From Planctomycetaceae bacterium (lineage in GTDB: Bacteria; Planctomycetota; Planctomycetia; Pirellulales; Pirellulaceae): DNA of 64,000 nucleotides. The number at the start of each line of letters is the position of its first letter. Position 1 is the stretch's first letter. Shown in pieces: positions 44,901 through 53,029 of this stretch. The notes below the pieces were generated by a model. The model did no database searches. It was not told the origin of the DNA and saw only the letters and a list, made by a program, of their open reading frames with translations. The position numbers and the translations under genes are program-made. The stretch covers positions 2,046,001 through 2,110,000 of the forward strand of contig JACKHM010000002.1 of assembly GCA_020638995.1 (NCBI GenBank), in the 5' to 3' direction.

Positions 44901-45541
44901 AGCAATTTGACGTGGTCCTTATGGATGTGCAAATGCCCGGGATGGATGGTTTTGAGGCGACAAAGGCAATCCGCCTTGCCGAGAAGTCCACAGGAAAGCG
45001 TCAACCGATCATCGCCATGACCGCCCATGCAATGGCCGGCGACCGGGAATTGTGTCTCGAAGCCGGCATGGACGAGTATGTCTCGAAGCCGATTCGCGTG
45101 AATGAATTGATGGACAAGCTCAACTTGGTACTCGGTGATCGCGGACAAGTCTCAACGGTAGGTCAGGGTAATGAATCTGCGTCCCCAAATCCAATAACAG
45201 GTTCACTCGCGATCGACTGGAAATTGGTACTGGGCGAAATGATGGGCGATCGTGATTTGCTCCGGGATTGCGTTGAGGCTTGTCTTACGGAGGCAAGTCA
45301 ATGCGTCGAATCGATCGGTGAGGCCATCGCACATCAGGATAGCACTGCACTCAATCGCGCCGCGCACCGATTAAAAGGCTCGCTGGCATTTTTGCACGTA
45401 GATGTCGCAACCGACTTGGCACAAAAGCTCGAAACCGCGGGCACGACAGGGCAACACGACGACACACCTGAAGATGCATCGACGCTTCGCACGTATGTCG
45501 AATCGCTATGCGCATCGATGCGAGCGTACTTAGAGGTGTGA
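41948..45541 (+). CDS. hybrid sensor histidine kinase, PAS4-HisKA-HATPase-REC2-HPt
   Basis: About 1197 residues. Four PAS domains span roughly residues 35-155, 160-280, 285-405 and 410-535. HisKA carries the phospho-acceptor H in ANMSHEIRTPMNAIIG near residue 560. The ATPase domain has NLVGNAIKFT and DTGIGIPEDKL and FGGTGLGLAIS. REC1 has VDDNATNR and Asp in LLLSDVNMPDSDG (about 852); REC2 has AEDNIVNQ and Asp in VLMDVQMPGMDG (about 990); HPt has His in RAAHRLKGSL (about 1140). No membrane helix is seen, so it is cytoplasmic. It senses by PAS and signals through a His-Asp-His relay. The next response regulator is not nearby. Confidence 0.92.
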   Translation: MASFPSQSSCDELSMSKSDALLSQHFRAGQEHLLESLLQSVNEIVWCTSADGSELLFVNRAVERVYGRSLERLIEDKTFWLDAIHPDDRARFEEHLERLRTEGEVELEYRIVRPDGEIRWLLDNTAIVYDEDGNEVRVGGISTDITENKLAQQALSESEAVYHSLVESLPINIIRKDLQGRVVFGNKKYCDSMSRSLDELLGKTDFDIFPAELAKKYTEDDQHVIETGELLHDVEAHRTREGEDIYVEVLKGPVLNAAGTPVGIQVMFWDVTDRKRAEAALDHERYLLHTLLDNLPDSIYFKDQQSRFLRVSSGLADKFGLADPTAAIGKTDADFFTPEHAEQARADEQAVMQTGVPILDKVEKETWSEHDDTWCSTTKLPLRDINGDTIGTFGISRDITEHKRAEANLARERDLLKTIIDNIPDLIFIKDRAGRFVAVNNAMLRVLNVKTTEEVIGKTDFDFSPPELAANYVADDQLVMRSGEPLIDHEEFAPDPDGNEVWLLTTKVPLRDGNGKVTGLVGIGRDITNRKRAEQELLAAKEAADLANRAKSDFLANMSHEIRTPMNAIIGMTELVLDTRLAQSQRDYLRMVRESGESLLTVINDILDYSKIEAGKLDLDNTLFDLRESLGDTMKSLALRAHNKNLELAFRVEPEVPRALYGDIGRLRQIVVNLVGNAIKFTERGEVVVDVRCIAKTENKATCHITVRDTGIGIPEDKLNSIFDEFEQVDSSTTRRFGGTGLGLAISSRLVELMGGKIWVESQMGQGSQFHFDVEFELGSESDLERPIRNAVVVGGTPVLIVDDNATNRLILEEMLRNWGIKPTLAENAAGALEALKKAAAAGNPFRLLLSDVNMPDSDGFMLSEWVRAEPLVADTPIIMLTSSGRPGDAERREKLGVSTGLLKPAKQSEIFDAIVRALGVTAPEDDPNQQAVLDKANKLGTLRILLAEDNIVNQKLAHGVLSRQGHDVTIANDGGEAIDALEREQFDVVLMDVQMPGMDGFEATKAIRLAEKSTGKRQPIIAMTAHAMAGDRELCLEAGMDEYVSKPIRVNELMDKLNLVLGDRGQVSTVGQGNESASPNPITGSLAIDWKLVLGEMMGDRDLLRDCVEACLTEASQCVESIGEAIAHQDSTALNRAAHRLKGSLAFLHVDVATDLAQKLETAGTTGQHDDTPEDASTLRTYVESLCASMRAYLEV

Positions 45542-45561
45542 CTTTCGTAGAACGAGCAAGT

Positions 45562-46992
45562 TCAGCGCGAACCACTGGCCGCCAGCCCAAACACCTTGCG
45601 TTTTTTCACCGGCCACCAGCGGTCGATCTTTTTCGCGAGTTGCGTGACGACATCGGGGTTGTCGCTAGCCAAGTTTTTTGTCTCGAAGGGATCGGCTTCC
45701 AAGTCAAAAAGCTGCGGTCCAAGTTCGCCACGCCGCAACACATTCCCATAGCGACCTGTCGCTCCGTCGTAAGTCAGCAGCAACTTCCAGTGTCCCGAAA
45801 TGCACCATCGGTAAACAAGTGACGCCTCCGGATCTTCGACGTCGGCCACATCGTGTGCAAAGCTTTCTCCAAAAATTGCGTTGCGTTTGATTTCCTTTCC
45901 CTCTTGGAGCGAGGCCGTAAGATCTAGTCCCGGCAGATCGGACGGGATATCCGCGCCGACCGCCCCCAACATGGTTGGCACGATATCGATGCTGCTAACC
46001 AAATCGGATCGCCTCCCAGGAGCGAACTTTCCCCGCCAACTAAACATGATCGGCGTACGAACACCACCCTCGTTGGGCGACTGCTTCGATTTGGGCGCAA
46101 ACGATTGATTCCACCCCTCGGGAACCTTGGTGTCGGGAGTCCTCTGTATCCAGCCATTATCGGTCACGTAAACAATCAGCGTATTATCTCGAATGCCCTT
46201 CTCATTCAGGTGGTCCAGCAACTCGCCACAAGTCTCGTCAAACCAATCGCACATTGCATAGTATTTTGCCAACGCCTCGGGGCGATCCGCAGTTACATAT
46301 TTCTTCAAGATGCGTTCAGGCGGGTTGTGCGGCGTGTGTGGTAGAAACGGCGCGTACCACAGAAAGAAAGGCTTGTCTTCCTGCACCGCCTGATCGACAA
46401 ACTCGAGCACGGGGCCCATCCCCTCGCGTCCGATCTTCAATCCATCGTCGCCATGCCGCCCGCCGCGTTCGGGAAAACCTCGCGTCATGCCTGCCGTAAA
46501 GCCGCCCCGCTGATAACTTCCTTCCCACCATTTGCCGCTTTGATGGCTGATGTAACCGAGATCCTTCAACAGCCTCGGAACGGTCGGGTGTTGGTCGACG
46601 TGGGCAATTAGCTTCTCGCGTTGCTGGTCGTATTCAGGAGATTTGGGATCTGTCACCGCGGTCGACGGATCGTTGCCGGTCGTCTTGTGTTGATGAGCAT
46701 ACAAACCGGTGATCAATGTCATCAGCGAGGGACGGCACAATCCGGTCGGCACATAACCACGGTCGAAGACAACACTCTCGGTCGCCAGCCGATCTAGATG
46801 CGGCGTTTGAATCACGTCATGGCCCATAAAACCATAGTCCGTCCACGCTTGATCGTCCGAGATAATCATGACGATGTTGGGTCGCTCGGTAGCGTTGGAA
46901 TACGAGCAGTGCATTAACAAGCAGACGACAGCTAACAGAAACGCGGGGCGCACCCAAGATTTCGATTCAATTGATGACAAGGCAAAGTCCAT
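45562..46992 (-). CDS. sulfatase with variant FGly motif
   Basis: The 476-residue exported enzyme has a signal peptide (SWVRPAFLLAVVCLLMHCSYSNA) and the alkaline phosphatase-fold core: RPNIVMIISDDQAWTDYG (metal Asp pair), PTGLCRPSLMTLITG (Cys to be changed to formylglycine) and YVTDNGW. The usual CxPxR is CRPSL here; the Arg after the Ser is Leu. Many planctomycete sulfatases of this subgroup show that change, as I recall. It should cut sulfate from a polysaccharide or glycolipid. The ATG at 46992 fits the signal peptide. Confidence 0.9.
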   Translation of the reverse strand: MDFALSSIESKSWVRPAFLLAVVCLLMHCSYSNATERPNIVMIISDDQAWTDYGFMGHDVIQTPHLDRLATESVVFDRGYVPTGLCRPSLMTLITGLYAHQHKTTGNDPSTAVTDPKSPEYDQQREKLIAHVDQHPTVPRLLKDLGYISHQSGKWWEGSYQRGGFTAGMTRGFPERGGRHGDDGLKIGREGMGPVLEFVDQAVQEDKPFFLWYAPFLPHTPHNPPERILKKYVTADRPEALAKYYAMCDWFDETCGELLDHLNEKGIRDNTLIVYVTDNGWIQRTPDTKVPEGWNQSFAPKSKQSPNEGGVRTPIMFSWRGKFAPGRRSDLVSSIDIVPTMLGAVGADIPSDLPGLDLTASLQEGKEIKRNAIFGESFAHDVADVEDPEASLVYRWCISGHWKLLLTYDGATGRYGNVLRRGELGPQLFDLEADPFETKNLASDNPDVVTQLAKKIDRWWPVKKRKVFGLAASGSR

Positions 46993-47286
46993 GGTGATAA
47001 CGGCTCCTAGTGCAAAACAGGGTGCTCGAATTGGAATGGGTCGCCTGCCCCACGCGAGCATTGTACTTTGAAGCATGGCGTCATTTTAGTGCTAGGCCGC
47101 AGATTGTGCTTACAATCCTGGAGTCCTTGAGGGTATTGACCAACGAGCCCACAATCTCCCTACCCTCAGTGACTCCAGGCTTCCACCTCCTTATCGCTCA
47201 GGACCAAAGCAGTAAGCTGTTACTTCAGCGTGTGAGGAATTAGAATGTCAAGCGACACTCTAATACTGCAAGCCAGAGGCACCATC

Positions 47287-48288
47287 ATGACTCGCCGTAC
47301 CTTACTCTTGACGTTCTCGATCGTCGCTTCCCTCCTCACCGTCAGCCACGTTACAGCCGAAGACCAATGGGTCGTTTATGAAGGGAAGGATGGCCCCGGC
47401 TACGGCAAGCACATCGTTTTCGTAACGGGTGACGACGAGTATCGCAGCGAAGAAGCCGGGCCACAGCTAGCCAAAATCCTCGCGACTCGTCACGGCTTCA
47501 AGTGTACGGTGTTGTTTGCGATTGACCCAAAAGACGGCACGATCAAACCGGACTTCCAAACGAACATACCAGGCACCGAAGCCCTGAATGATGCCGACCT
47601 AATGGTGCTATTCCTGCGTTTCAGAAATCTGCCCGACGAGCAAATGAAACCGATCATCGACTTCGCCAACTCCGGGAAACCAATGATAGGACTTCGCACC
47701 GCGACGCACTCGTTCAATATTCCCGCTGATGCCACTTACGCCAAATACAGCTGGCGCAGCAACGATCCCGAAGGTGGTTTCGGCCAAGCGGTACTCGGCG
47801 ACACCTGGATCAGCCATCACGGACATCACGGCCAGGAAAGCACACGCGGCGTAATCAACGCCAAACACGCGGATCACCCGATCGTGCAGGGCTGCGAAGA
47901 CGTTTGGGGACCGACAGACGTCTATGGCATCGTTCACCTCAAGCCGGAAGACGAGATCCTGCTCTGGGGCCAGGTCCTGGAAGGCATGAGCCCCGATGAC
48001 AAGCCAGTCGAGGGCGCGAAGAACAATCCGATGATGCCACTGGCCTGGACACGGATGTACAAAGGTGAAACGGGCAACACCTCGCGAGTCTTCAACACAA
48101 CGATGGGCGCGGCCACAGACCTCGTCAGCGAAGGCACTCGCCGTCTGATCGTAAACGGGTGCTATTGGGGATTAGGGATAGAAGTTCCGGAGCGGGCCAA
48201 AGTCGACCTCGTCGGCGAATACAACCCGACGCCGTTTGGCTTTAAGAAGTACATAGAAGGCGTAAAGCCTGCGGATCATCGAAATTGA
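47287..48288 (+). CDS. ThuA-like exported protein
   Basis: The 333-residue protein has a signal peptide (RTLLLTFSIVASLLTVSHVTA) and a ThuA-type class I glutamine amidotransferase-like fold: HIVFVTGDDEYRSEEAGPQLAKIL, NDADLMVLFLRFRNLPDEQMKPIIDFANSGKPMIGLRTATHSF, and HHGHHGQESTRG. ThuA proteins take part in trehalose or other disaccharide use, but planctomycete exported members have an unproven role. The ATG at 47287 fits the signal peptide; the frame starts at 47245. It is divergent from the sulfatase. Confidence 0.85.
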   Translation: MTRRTLLLTFSIVASLLTVSHVTAEDQWVVYEGKDGPGYGKHIVFVTGDDEYRSEEAGPQLAKILATRHGFKCTVLFAIDPKDGTIKPDFQTNIPGTEALNDADLMVLFLRFRNLPDEQMKPIIDFANSGKPMIGLRTATHSFNIPADATYAKYSWRSNDPEGGFGQAVLGDTWISHHGHHGQESTRGVINAKHADHPIVQGCEDVWGPTDVYGIVHLKPEDEILLWGQVLEGMSPDDKPVEGAKNNPMMPLAWTRMYKGETGNTSRVFNTTMGAATDLVSEGTRRLIVNGCYWGLGIEVPERAKVDLVGEYNPTPFGFKKYIEGVKPADHRN

Positions 48289-48319
48289 GGCGGGCGACTA
48301 CTGAGCTGCATGGAGTGAA

Positions 48320-48610
48320 CTAGTTCACTCGAGGAAGTCGAATGATTCGAACCTCGTACCGTTCGCCGCAAATGCCTGTTCGCATTGTGGCATAGTTGAC
48401 TTCTCGAATGGGCTTCGCAGACCGACGGCTGAAATGATGCAGCAATTGCCTTTGCAGTTCCTTCAGAAGAATCGCAATTCGCCGCACTCTTTGCGATCCA
48501 TCCACCACCTTCTTAACGGTGTCCGTCAGTTCTGTCCGTTCCTCGTCCAACAGCCGAAAGATCCGCTTCTTGCGGATGGAATCCTCGTGACTCGTTCGAT
48601 CGCTACCCAA
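48320..48610 (-). CDS. possible 96-residue helical protein
   Basis: A minus-strand frame with a TTG start encodes a charged helical protein (IFRLLDEERTELTDTVKKVVDGSQRVRRIAILLKELQRQLLHHF). No family. The start is weak and no ribosome-binding site is clear; the composition is better than that of the plus frame. The gene converges with the ThuA gene. Confidence 0.35.
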   Translation of the reverse strand: MGSDRTSHEDSIRKKRIFRLLDEERTELTDTVKKVVDGSQRVRRIAILLKELQRQLLHHFSRRSAKPIREVNYATMRTGICGERYEVRIIRLPRVN

Positions 48611-48673
48611 GAGTTGCCAGCATCGTCGCGGATTCTTCCAAATACCCCCTGAATCCCCAAGGCTGAGAACGCA

Positions 48674-49588
48674 CTATGCAACTCGCCAAACCTCTCGCAG
48701 ACGCGAAATGTCATTTGCACCCGGCTCCACAACGGACGGGCTTTGGCCCCCGAACATGATCTGAGTTGGATCGGGATCGTGTTGCGCCAGGCCTAGAATA
48801 TGACCTAACTCGTGTCCAAAAGTGTTCAGGAATTTTGCTTCGTCCCAGGATCGATCTTTGTCGATACGCAGCAAAAGCTGCTGCCCGACAAAACGCGGTC
48901 CACCGATGTGAGCCCTTCCCGTGACATTGCCAGGCAAGACCTCCCACTTGATGATAAAATTTGCTTCTTCGCGTTTGGACGTCCGTAAGAGGAACAGATT
49001 TACGTCTTCAATCCAGCTGACTACCGATCGAACGATCAATTTGTTCGCCTTCGTGCCGCCAATTATGGCGGTTCGAAGATCATCTTCGACGAAGTAAAAC
49101 AACAACGGACTTTTCGGATTGAACGGCTGGGAATTGGGCGATGAAATTTTAGGTGCGTCCGAGGCGTCGTCATGTACATCTTGGTCCACACCAACATCCG
49201 ACAGTGCTCTGAAAGTCTTACTTCCCAAAACGCCATCATCCAGTAGACCTACTTTGGCTTGGAAAAGTTTGATTGCTAAATCGGCGACGATTACCCCAGA
49301 TGGTCCCATTGTCGCGACTGCTGCCGACAGCAATCCCTTTTCGATCAGCCTGTTCAAGCCACTTGCTACGTCGGCGTTAGGTATTCGGCGATCCAACGCA
49401 AGCTCTTTCGCATCCCATTCGGAAACAAGTGCGTCTCTCAATGAGTTAATCGCGTCATCCATTGATGTGTTGGGTTTCTCTGCAACCTCTTTTTCTGCTT
49501 TGGCCATCTGGTTGTTTTCCTTCACTGCTGAATCTGTGGAATGGAAAAGCGATTCGGTTCTTTTGGCGACTGTTGGGACTTCGTCCAA
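48674..49588 (-). CDS. matrixin-like zinc metalloprotease
   Basis: The 304-residue protein ends in a matrixin (M10A)-like domain: zinc motif HELGHILGLAQH near residues 258-269, followed by the Met-turn IMFGGQSPSV. The N-terminal 150 residues include a peptidoglycan-binding-like segment (IKLFQAKVGLLDDGVLGSKTFRALS). No signal peptide is seen, which is odd for this family. It may be exported by another route, or the true start is upstream. It should cleave proteins; substrate is unknown. The start ATG 49588 is the longest. Confidence 0.8.
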   Translation of the reverse strand: MDEVPTVAKRTESLFHSTDSAVKENNQMAKAEKEVAEKPNTSMDDAINSLRDALVSEWDAKELALDRRIPNADVASGLNRLIEKGLLSAAVATMGPSGVIVADLAIKLFQAKVGLLDDGVLGSKTFRALSDVGVDQDVHDDASDAPKISSPNSQPFNPKSPLLFYFVEDDLRTAIIGGTKANKLIVRSVVSWIEDVNLFLLRTSKREEANFIIKWEVLPGNVTGRAHIGGPRFVGQQLLLRIDKDRSWDEAKFLNTFGHELGHILGLAQHDPDPTQIMFGGQSPSVVEPGANDISRLREVWRVA

Positions 49589-49627
49589 ACATCGTGCTTA
49601 GATGACGCGCTTAATAATCATTGACCA

Positions 49628-50215
49628 CTAATACCCATGAACTGCGCGACGCCATGCGAGTTTTTTTGCATGATACTCCGCCCACCGCTGATGGAACGAC
49701 TTGTACCAAGCTGGAACGCCAGACTCGGCAGTTGTCGTCGACGTGGCTGCCGCCTTTCCGACGGTGCCGGTTACTTTGCTCCTCCAGTCGTAGAGCTCAC
49801 CGTCCACCTTTTTCATTGCGGCAATCAAAATAACGACACCGTCGTTAGCGTTTCCCTGCCTTTTTAAGAGCGCAATCTGTTCGTCAAAGAGTTTCTTCGT
49901 TAGTGTCTTCGAAGCGTCATTGGAATCGGCGTCTGCGATTAGTTCAGCAATCTTTGGCTCAACTTCTTTCCAATAGGAGTCACTCGTAACCGTTACACCT
50001 GAATACTTGTCCCGAATTTCTTCAAGCGCATCCACGATTTTGTGAGCGTTTTCTTTAGCTTCTGGATCCTTTGTCTCGATGAAAAGATCGAGGTATTTGA
50101 CTGCAATCCGACTGATCGCGGCTTCAAAGCCGGTTGAGTTTTGAGCCATAGAAGTGCGAGGGGGAACGAGTGCCAATAAAAATAGGCACATGCAGCTAGT
50201 TGACGTTCGACTCAT
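49628..50215 (-). CDS. secreted hypothetical protein
   Basis: The 195-residue protein begins with a signal peptide (STSCMCLFLLALVPPRTSMAQ) when the ATG at 50215 is used; the longer frame to 50341 lacks sense. The mature protein is helical (AAISRIAVKYLDLFIETKDPEAKENAHKIVDALEEIRDKY) and ends with a basic tail rich in Trp and Arg. No family is recognised. It lies 39 bases upstream of the matrixin-like gene in the same direction, so both may be one operon. Confidence 0.6.
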   Translation of the reverse strand: MSRTSTSCMCLFLLALVPPRTSMAQNSTGFEAAISRIAVKYLDLFIETKDPEAKENAHKIVDALEEIRDKYSGVTVTSDSYWKEVEPKIAELIADADSNDASKTLTKKLFDEQIALLKRQGNANDGVVILIAAMKKVDGELYDWRSKVTGTVGKAAATSTTTAESGVPAWYKSFHQRWAEYHAKKLAWRRAVHGY

Positions 50216-50806
50216 CACGCGAACTCCTCCTGCGGTCCAAGGCTGTAGCTTCAATTTCTTTGGACTTATCATATTCACCCCATTTAACCCATGCAACCAG
50301 AACGCTACATGCCACGTATATCCCACATTCTGCACGACCAAGCCGCAGAGAGGTGAATTGGTCGCTTAGTTAGGACTTTCTGTCGGCTCCTGGCCGTCCG
50401 GCAGCATCTGAAAGGCACAAGTGACGCGGATGCCATCCGCCCAGACGTAGACGTATCGCTTGACCATCGGAGGTAGCGCGACAACAACGCGTCCCACTGG
50501 TTATTCAGGATAGTGAAATGGAGGAAAATCCTCGCATACACGACATTGAGCGTGACACTAGCTCACTTCGACTTGTCGGAACCGTCATCTCGGGTGCGGT
50601 TTATTTGTTGTACCCCCTGCGTCTGGACGTGTTCGTAACAATAGATGAAATAACGACCAAATACATCAACCTACCCAGCCAAACGAATGATATCGATTAA
50701 ACTCCGCAGACGGCTTTTGACGATGATACCTAAAGTAGCTGCGACATGAATCGTCGGGGCTATCCCCACCTTCTTTAGCCCAATAAGCATTCCCCTGGCT
50801 AGCGAA
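50216..50806. other. 591-base gap between divergent genes
   Basis: No gene is confidently supported. A 60-codon plus frame at 50518-50700 and several minus frames are without good starts. The gap is bracketed by divergent genes (50215 minus, 50807 plus), so both promoters should be here. No terminator is seen. Confidence 0.5.
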
Positions 50807-51289
50807 ATGAATATTAATATCCTGCCAAAATCGATCGTGGTAATGTGCGCCGCTCTTGCCATCCTCAACTCTCCTTCTTTCGGCAATGAACCCGCCCAGG
50901 TTCCATGCCAAAAGCACACCTACCAGAAGGGCTACCAAAAGGGCGGGAAGGTTGCTGATATTCCTCCGAAACCATGCTTCTGGCACTACTGCAAGCCACA
51001 TGATCCGCCGTTCCTTCCCGTTGTGCAGTCAATTGGCGTTCGTACTTTCCAAGCATTGACAGATGCGAATCAAGTGCGGTTAAGTGTCGAGAAGACTGAA
51101 TCGAATCAGGAAGTCGGAAATCCGGGTGAATCTAACCAAGGAACGAGCCCAACTCAGAAGACTGGGGCAAGCGTCCAGAAAGCTTCGTATCGAGGCAATG
51201 ACGCGAATGCGCTGGACCTGGAAGAACATTTTCGCCGTTTGGAAGGGCGAATTGACGTTCTGCTGGAGAAGCTTGACAGACTTCAGTGA
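50807..51289 (+). CDS. secreted protein with YQKG and PGESNQ motifs
   Basis: The 160-residue protein has a signal peptide (KSIVVMCAALAILNSPSFG) and a mature region with YQKGYQKG, a Cys/His-rich segment (PKPCFWHYCKPHDPP), the motif PGESNQ, and a C-terminal coiled coil (LEEHFRRLEGRIDVLLEKLDRL). A related protein follows at 51388. I know no family for it. The shape (short repeats plus coiled coil) fits a surface or matrix protein that forms oligomers; this is inference. Confidence 0.65.
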   Translation: MNINILPKSIVVMCAALAILNSPSFGNEPAQVPCQKHTYQKGYQKGGKVADIPPKPCFWHYCKPHDPPFLPVVQSIGVRTFQALTDANQVRLSVEKTESNQEVGNPGESNQGTSPTQKTGASVQKASYRGNDANALDLEEHFRRLEGRIDVLLEKLDRLQ

Positions 51290-51387
51290 TCGAAGTCCCG
51301 CAGATCAACGACCTTGCATTACACCGTTCGTTAGTGCCCGCCGCGATGGGAAGACTAATCCAGGCGCCACAGTAAGTCACAGGAAGC

Positions 51388-52266
51388 ATGAACATGGACG
51401 TTCGGATTGCATGTCAAATTCTTCTACTCACCGCGATTATAAGTTTTTCAATGAACACTTCATCCTCTGCTCAAAGTCAGAAGTATGAAGACGCGTACCA
51501 GAAGTCCTATTCGTACCAGAAAGGTGCGCCCTCTCCAGGCGAAAGTAATCAGGCCGACGAAGGCGGCTATCAGGCACCGCCGCCTACTGGTGCTATGCAA
51601 GGACCGTTTCGCGAGTTGGGCATTTCTGGCGGAGAAATTGAACTCCCCGCAATAAAATTACGTTTGCCCAGACTTCGTTTACCGGCTCTCAGCACATTCT
51701 TAACCGCCCCGCAGATGCACACGGAGGGTGGCATTGCACCTATGGTGCAGCAAGTTCAAAATCAAATCGGTGTTCCGACGAGCTCGAATCAACTTGGTCC
51801 GGGAGAGTCCAACCAGGAGAAGACTCGCTATCAGACTCCTTATCAAAAGTCAAAGTACGGGGCCCATACACAGGATTCGAGAGAAGGGCAGAATTCTCCG
51901 GAAATCGCTCGAATGCGTATCGAAATGGATGAGTTTGAAAATCGCCTCGACGGCAGAATCGCCTTGCTGGCATCTTCGATAGAAAAGCTGGTCGAAGTTA
52001 AGGAACGCGAAATCAAACAGCAACGCCCTCGCGGCCTGTCCCAAACGCTGGAACCACTGCCAATCGTGAAGGAAGTTGAGCAATCCGCCGTTCAGCAATC
52101 CAGCTATACGACCACTCGACAGTTGACACCAACTCGATCGGCGCATATCGAGTTGTATCGTGTCCTGAGCACCACCTCAGCGCCGACACAATCGGGCATG
52201 CTCAATCGTCCGCAGCGTCTTCCTCCGTTGCCAGTACAGCCAGCTCCAACTCTAAGTTATCGATGA
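51388..52266 (+). CDS. secreted protein with YQK and PGESNQ motifs, paralogue
   Basis: The 292-residue protein has a signal peptide (CQILLLTAIISFSMNTSSSAQ). It has two PGESNQ motifs (PSPGESNQADEGGYQ and LGPGESNQEKTRYQ), several YQKS/YQKG units, a hydrophobic basic segment (LPAIKLRLPRLRLPALSTFL), a coiled coil (MDEFENRLDGRIALLASSIEKLVEVKE) and a proline-rich C-terminus (PPLPVQPAP). AGGAAG lies before ATG 51388. It lies 98 bases after the preceding gene, so they are probably one transcript. The two are related by motif, not by full-length alignment. Confidence 0.65.
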   Translation: MNMDVRIACQILLLTAIISFSMNTSSSAQSQKYEDAYQKSYSYQKGAPSPGESNQADEGGYQAPPPTGAMQGPFRELGISGGEIELPAIKLRLPRLRLPALSTFLTAPQMHTEGGIAPMVQQVQNQIGVPTSSNQLGPGESNQEKTRYQTPYQKSKYGAHTQDSREGQNSPEIARMRIEMDEFENRLDGRIALLASSIEKLVEVKEREIKQQRPRGLSQTLEPLPIVKEVEQSAVQQSSYTTTRQLTPTRSAHIELYRVLSTTSAPTQSGMLNRPQRLPPLPVQPAPTLSYR

Positions 52267-53029
52267 ATCGAATTTTTGGGCGAAGTAACCGACGGCAATT
52301 CTCTCAGCGGGACCACGTAACAATTTGTTTCTAAGCGAACCAAGTGCGCTGTTCGTCGAATGAAAGCAAACCTTTAGATGAGAATCGACTTGTGCGATCT
52401 ATCCTTGCGTCGCAAAAGGTGCAGCTACAACCAGCCGCAATCGGGCCCTAATCTCGGAAGCTCCCAAGCCAACGAATTACAGTAATGCTCCGCCACCACA
52501 GACCGCTTTTCGCATTCTGGTTGTCGACTTCGAGAAAACCTGATGCCAACGGTTAGATTGGGTGTTGAAGGAAGCCGAGGGAGCCAGAAGTTCAGACTGA
52601 TCTTCTATGCGAATGCCACTCACTTCTCGGCCCAGCCGATGTGCTGTTTAACCGCTCGTTTTCGTTGGCGGCAAGCAGAAAACGATCTGAACCGATCGGA
52701 ACCGCGGTTTGCTCGCCAAGCGGTCGTGACGCGAGTAGTGATGGTAAGGCCAATAGTTGCTGTGGCGCGCAGCCGGTTGTGGCAATCAACGTGGATTGTC
52801 TTCGAGGAATGTCATCTGAATCTCCTGGGGGCGTTGTCACGGTACCTATCCGTCCAATGAGATTCTTTGATGGCCCTGTACCGATGTCGCTCACCATCGC
52901 TACGTGCAAGGGCACGGAATGCCGAATCTCGTGAAAATGCTCATTGAGACATGACCGCGGGCAACTTAATTCCCGCTTAGCGGCAGCGACACGGAGTCGG
53001 ATAGAGAGCATTTCTCAGCAGCTTGTTCC
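52267..53029. other. 763-base gene-poor gap
   Basis: Three overlapping frames (52543-52860 plus, 52592-53011 minus, 52641-52934 plus) cover the middle. None has a signal peptide, motif or ribosome-binding site, and all have shadow-like composition. I read this as a decayed gene or spacer. No terminator or repeat is clear. Confidence 0.5.

Noticed and set aside
44233..44991. A 252-residue minus-strand frame, rich in Ser
   Set aside because: It is antisense to the hybrid kinase and has a shadow composition.
52267..53029. Frames of 97-139 residues on both strands as genes
   Set aside because: They overlap each other, have no ribosome-binding site or motif, and look like chance frames.
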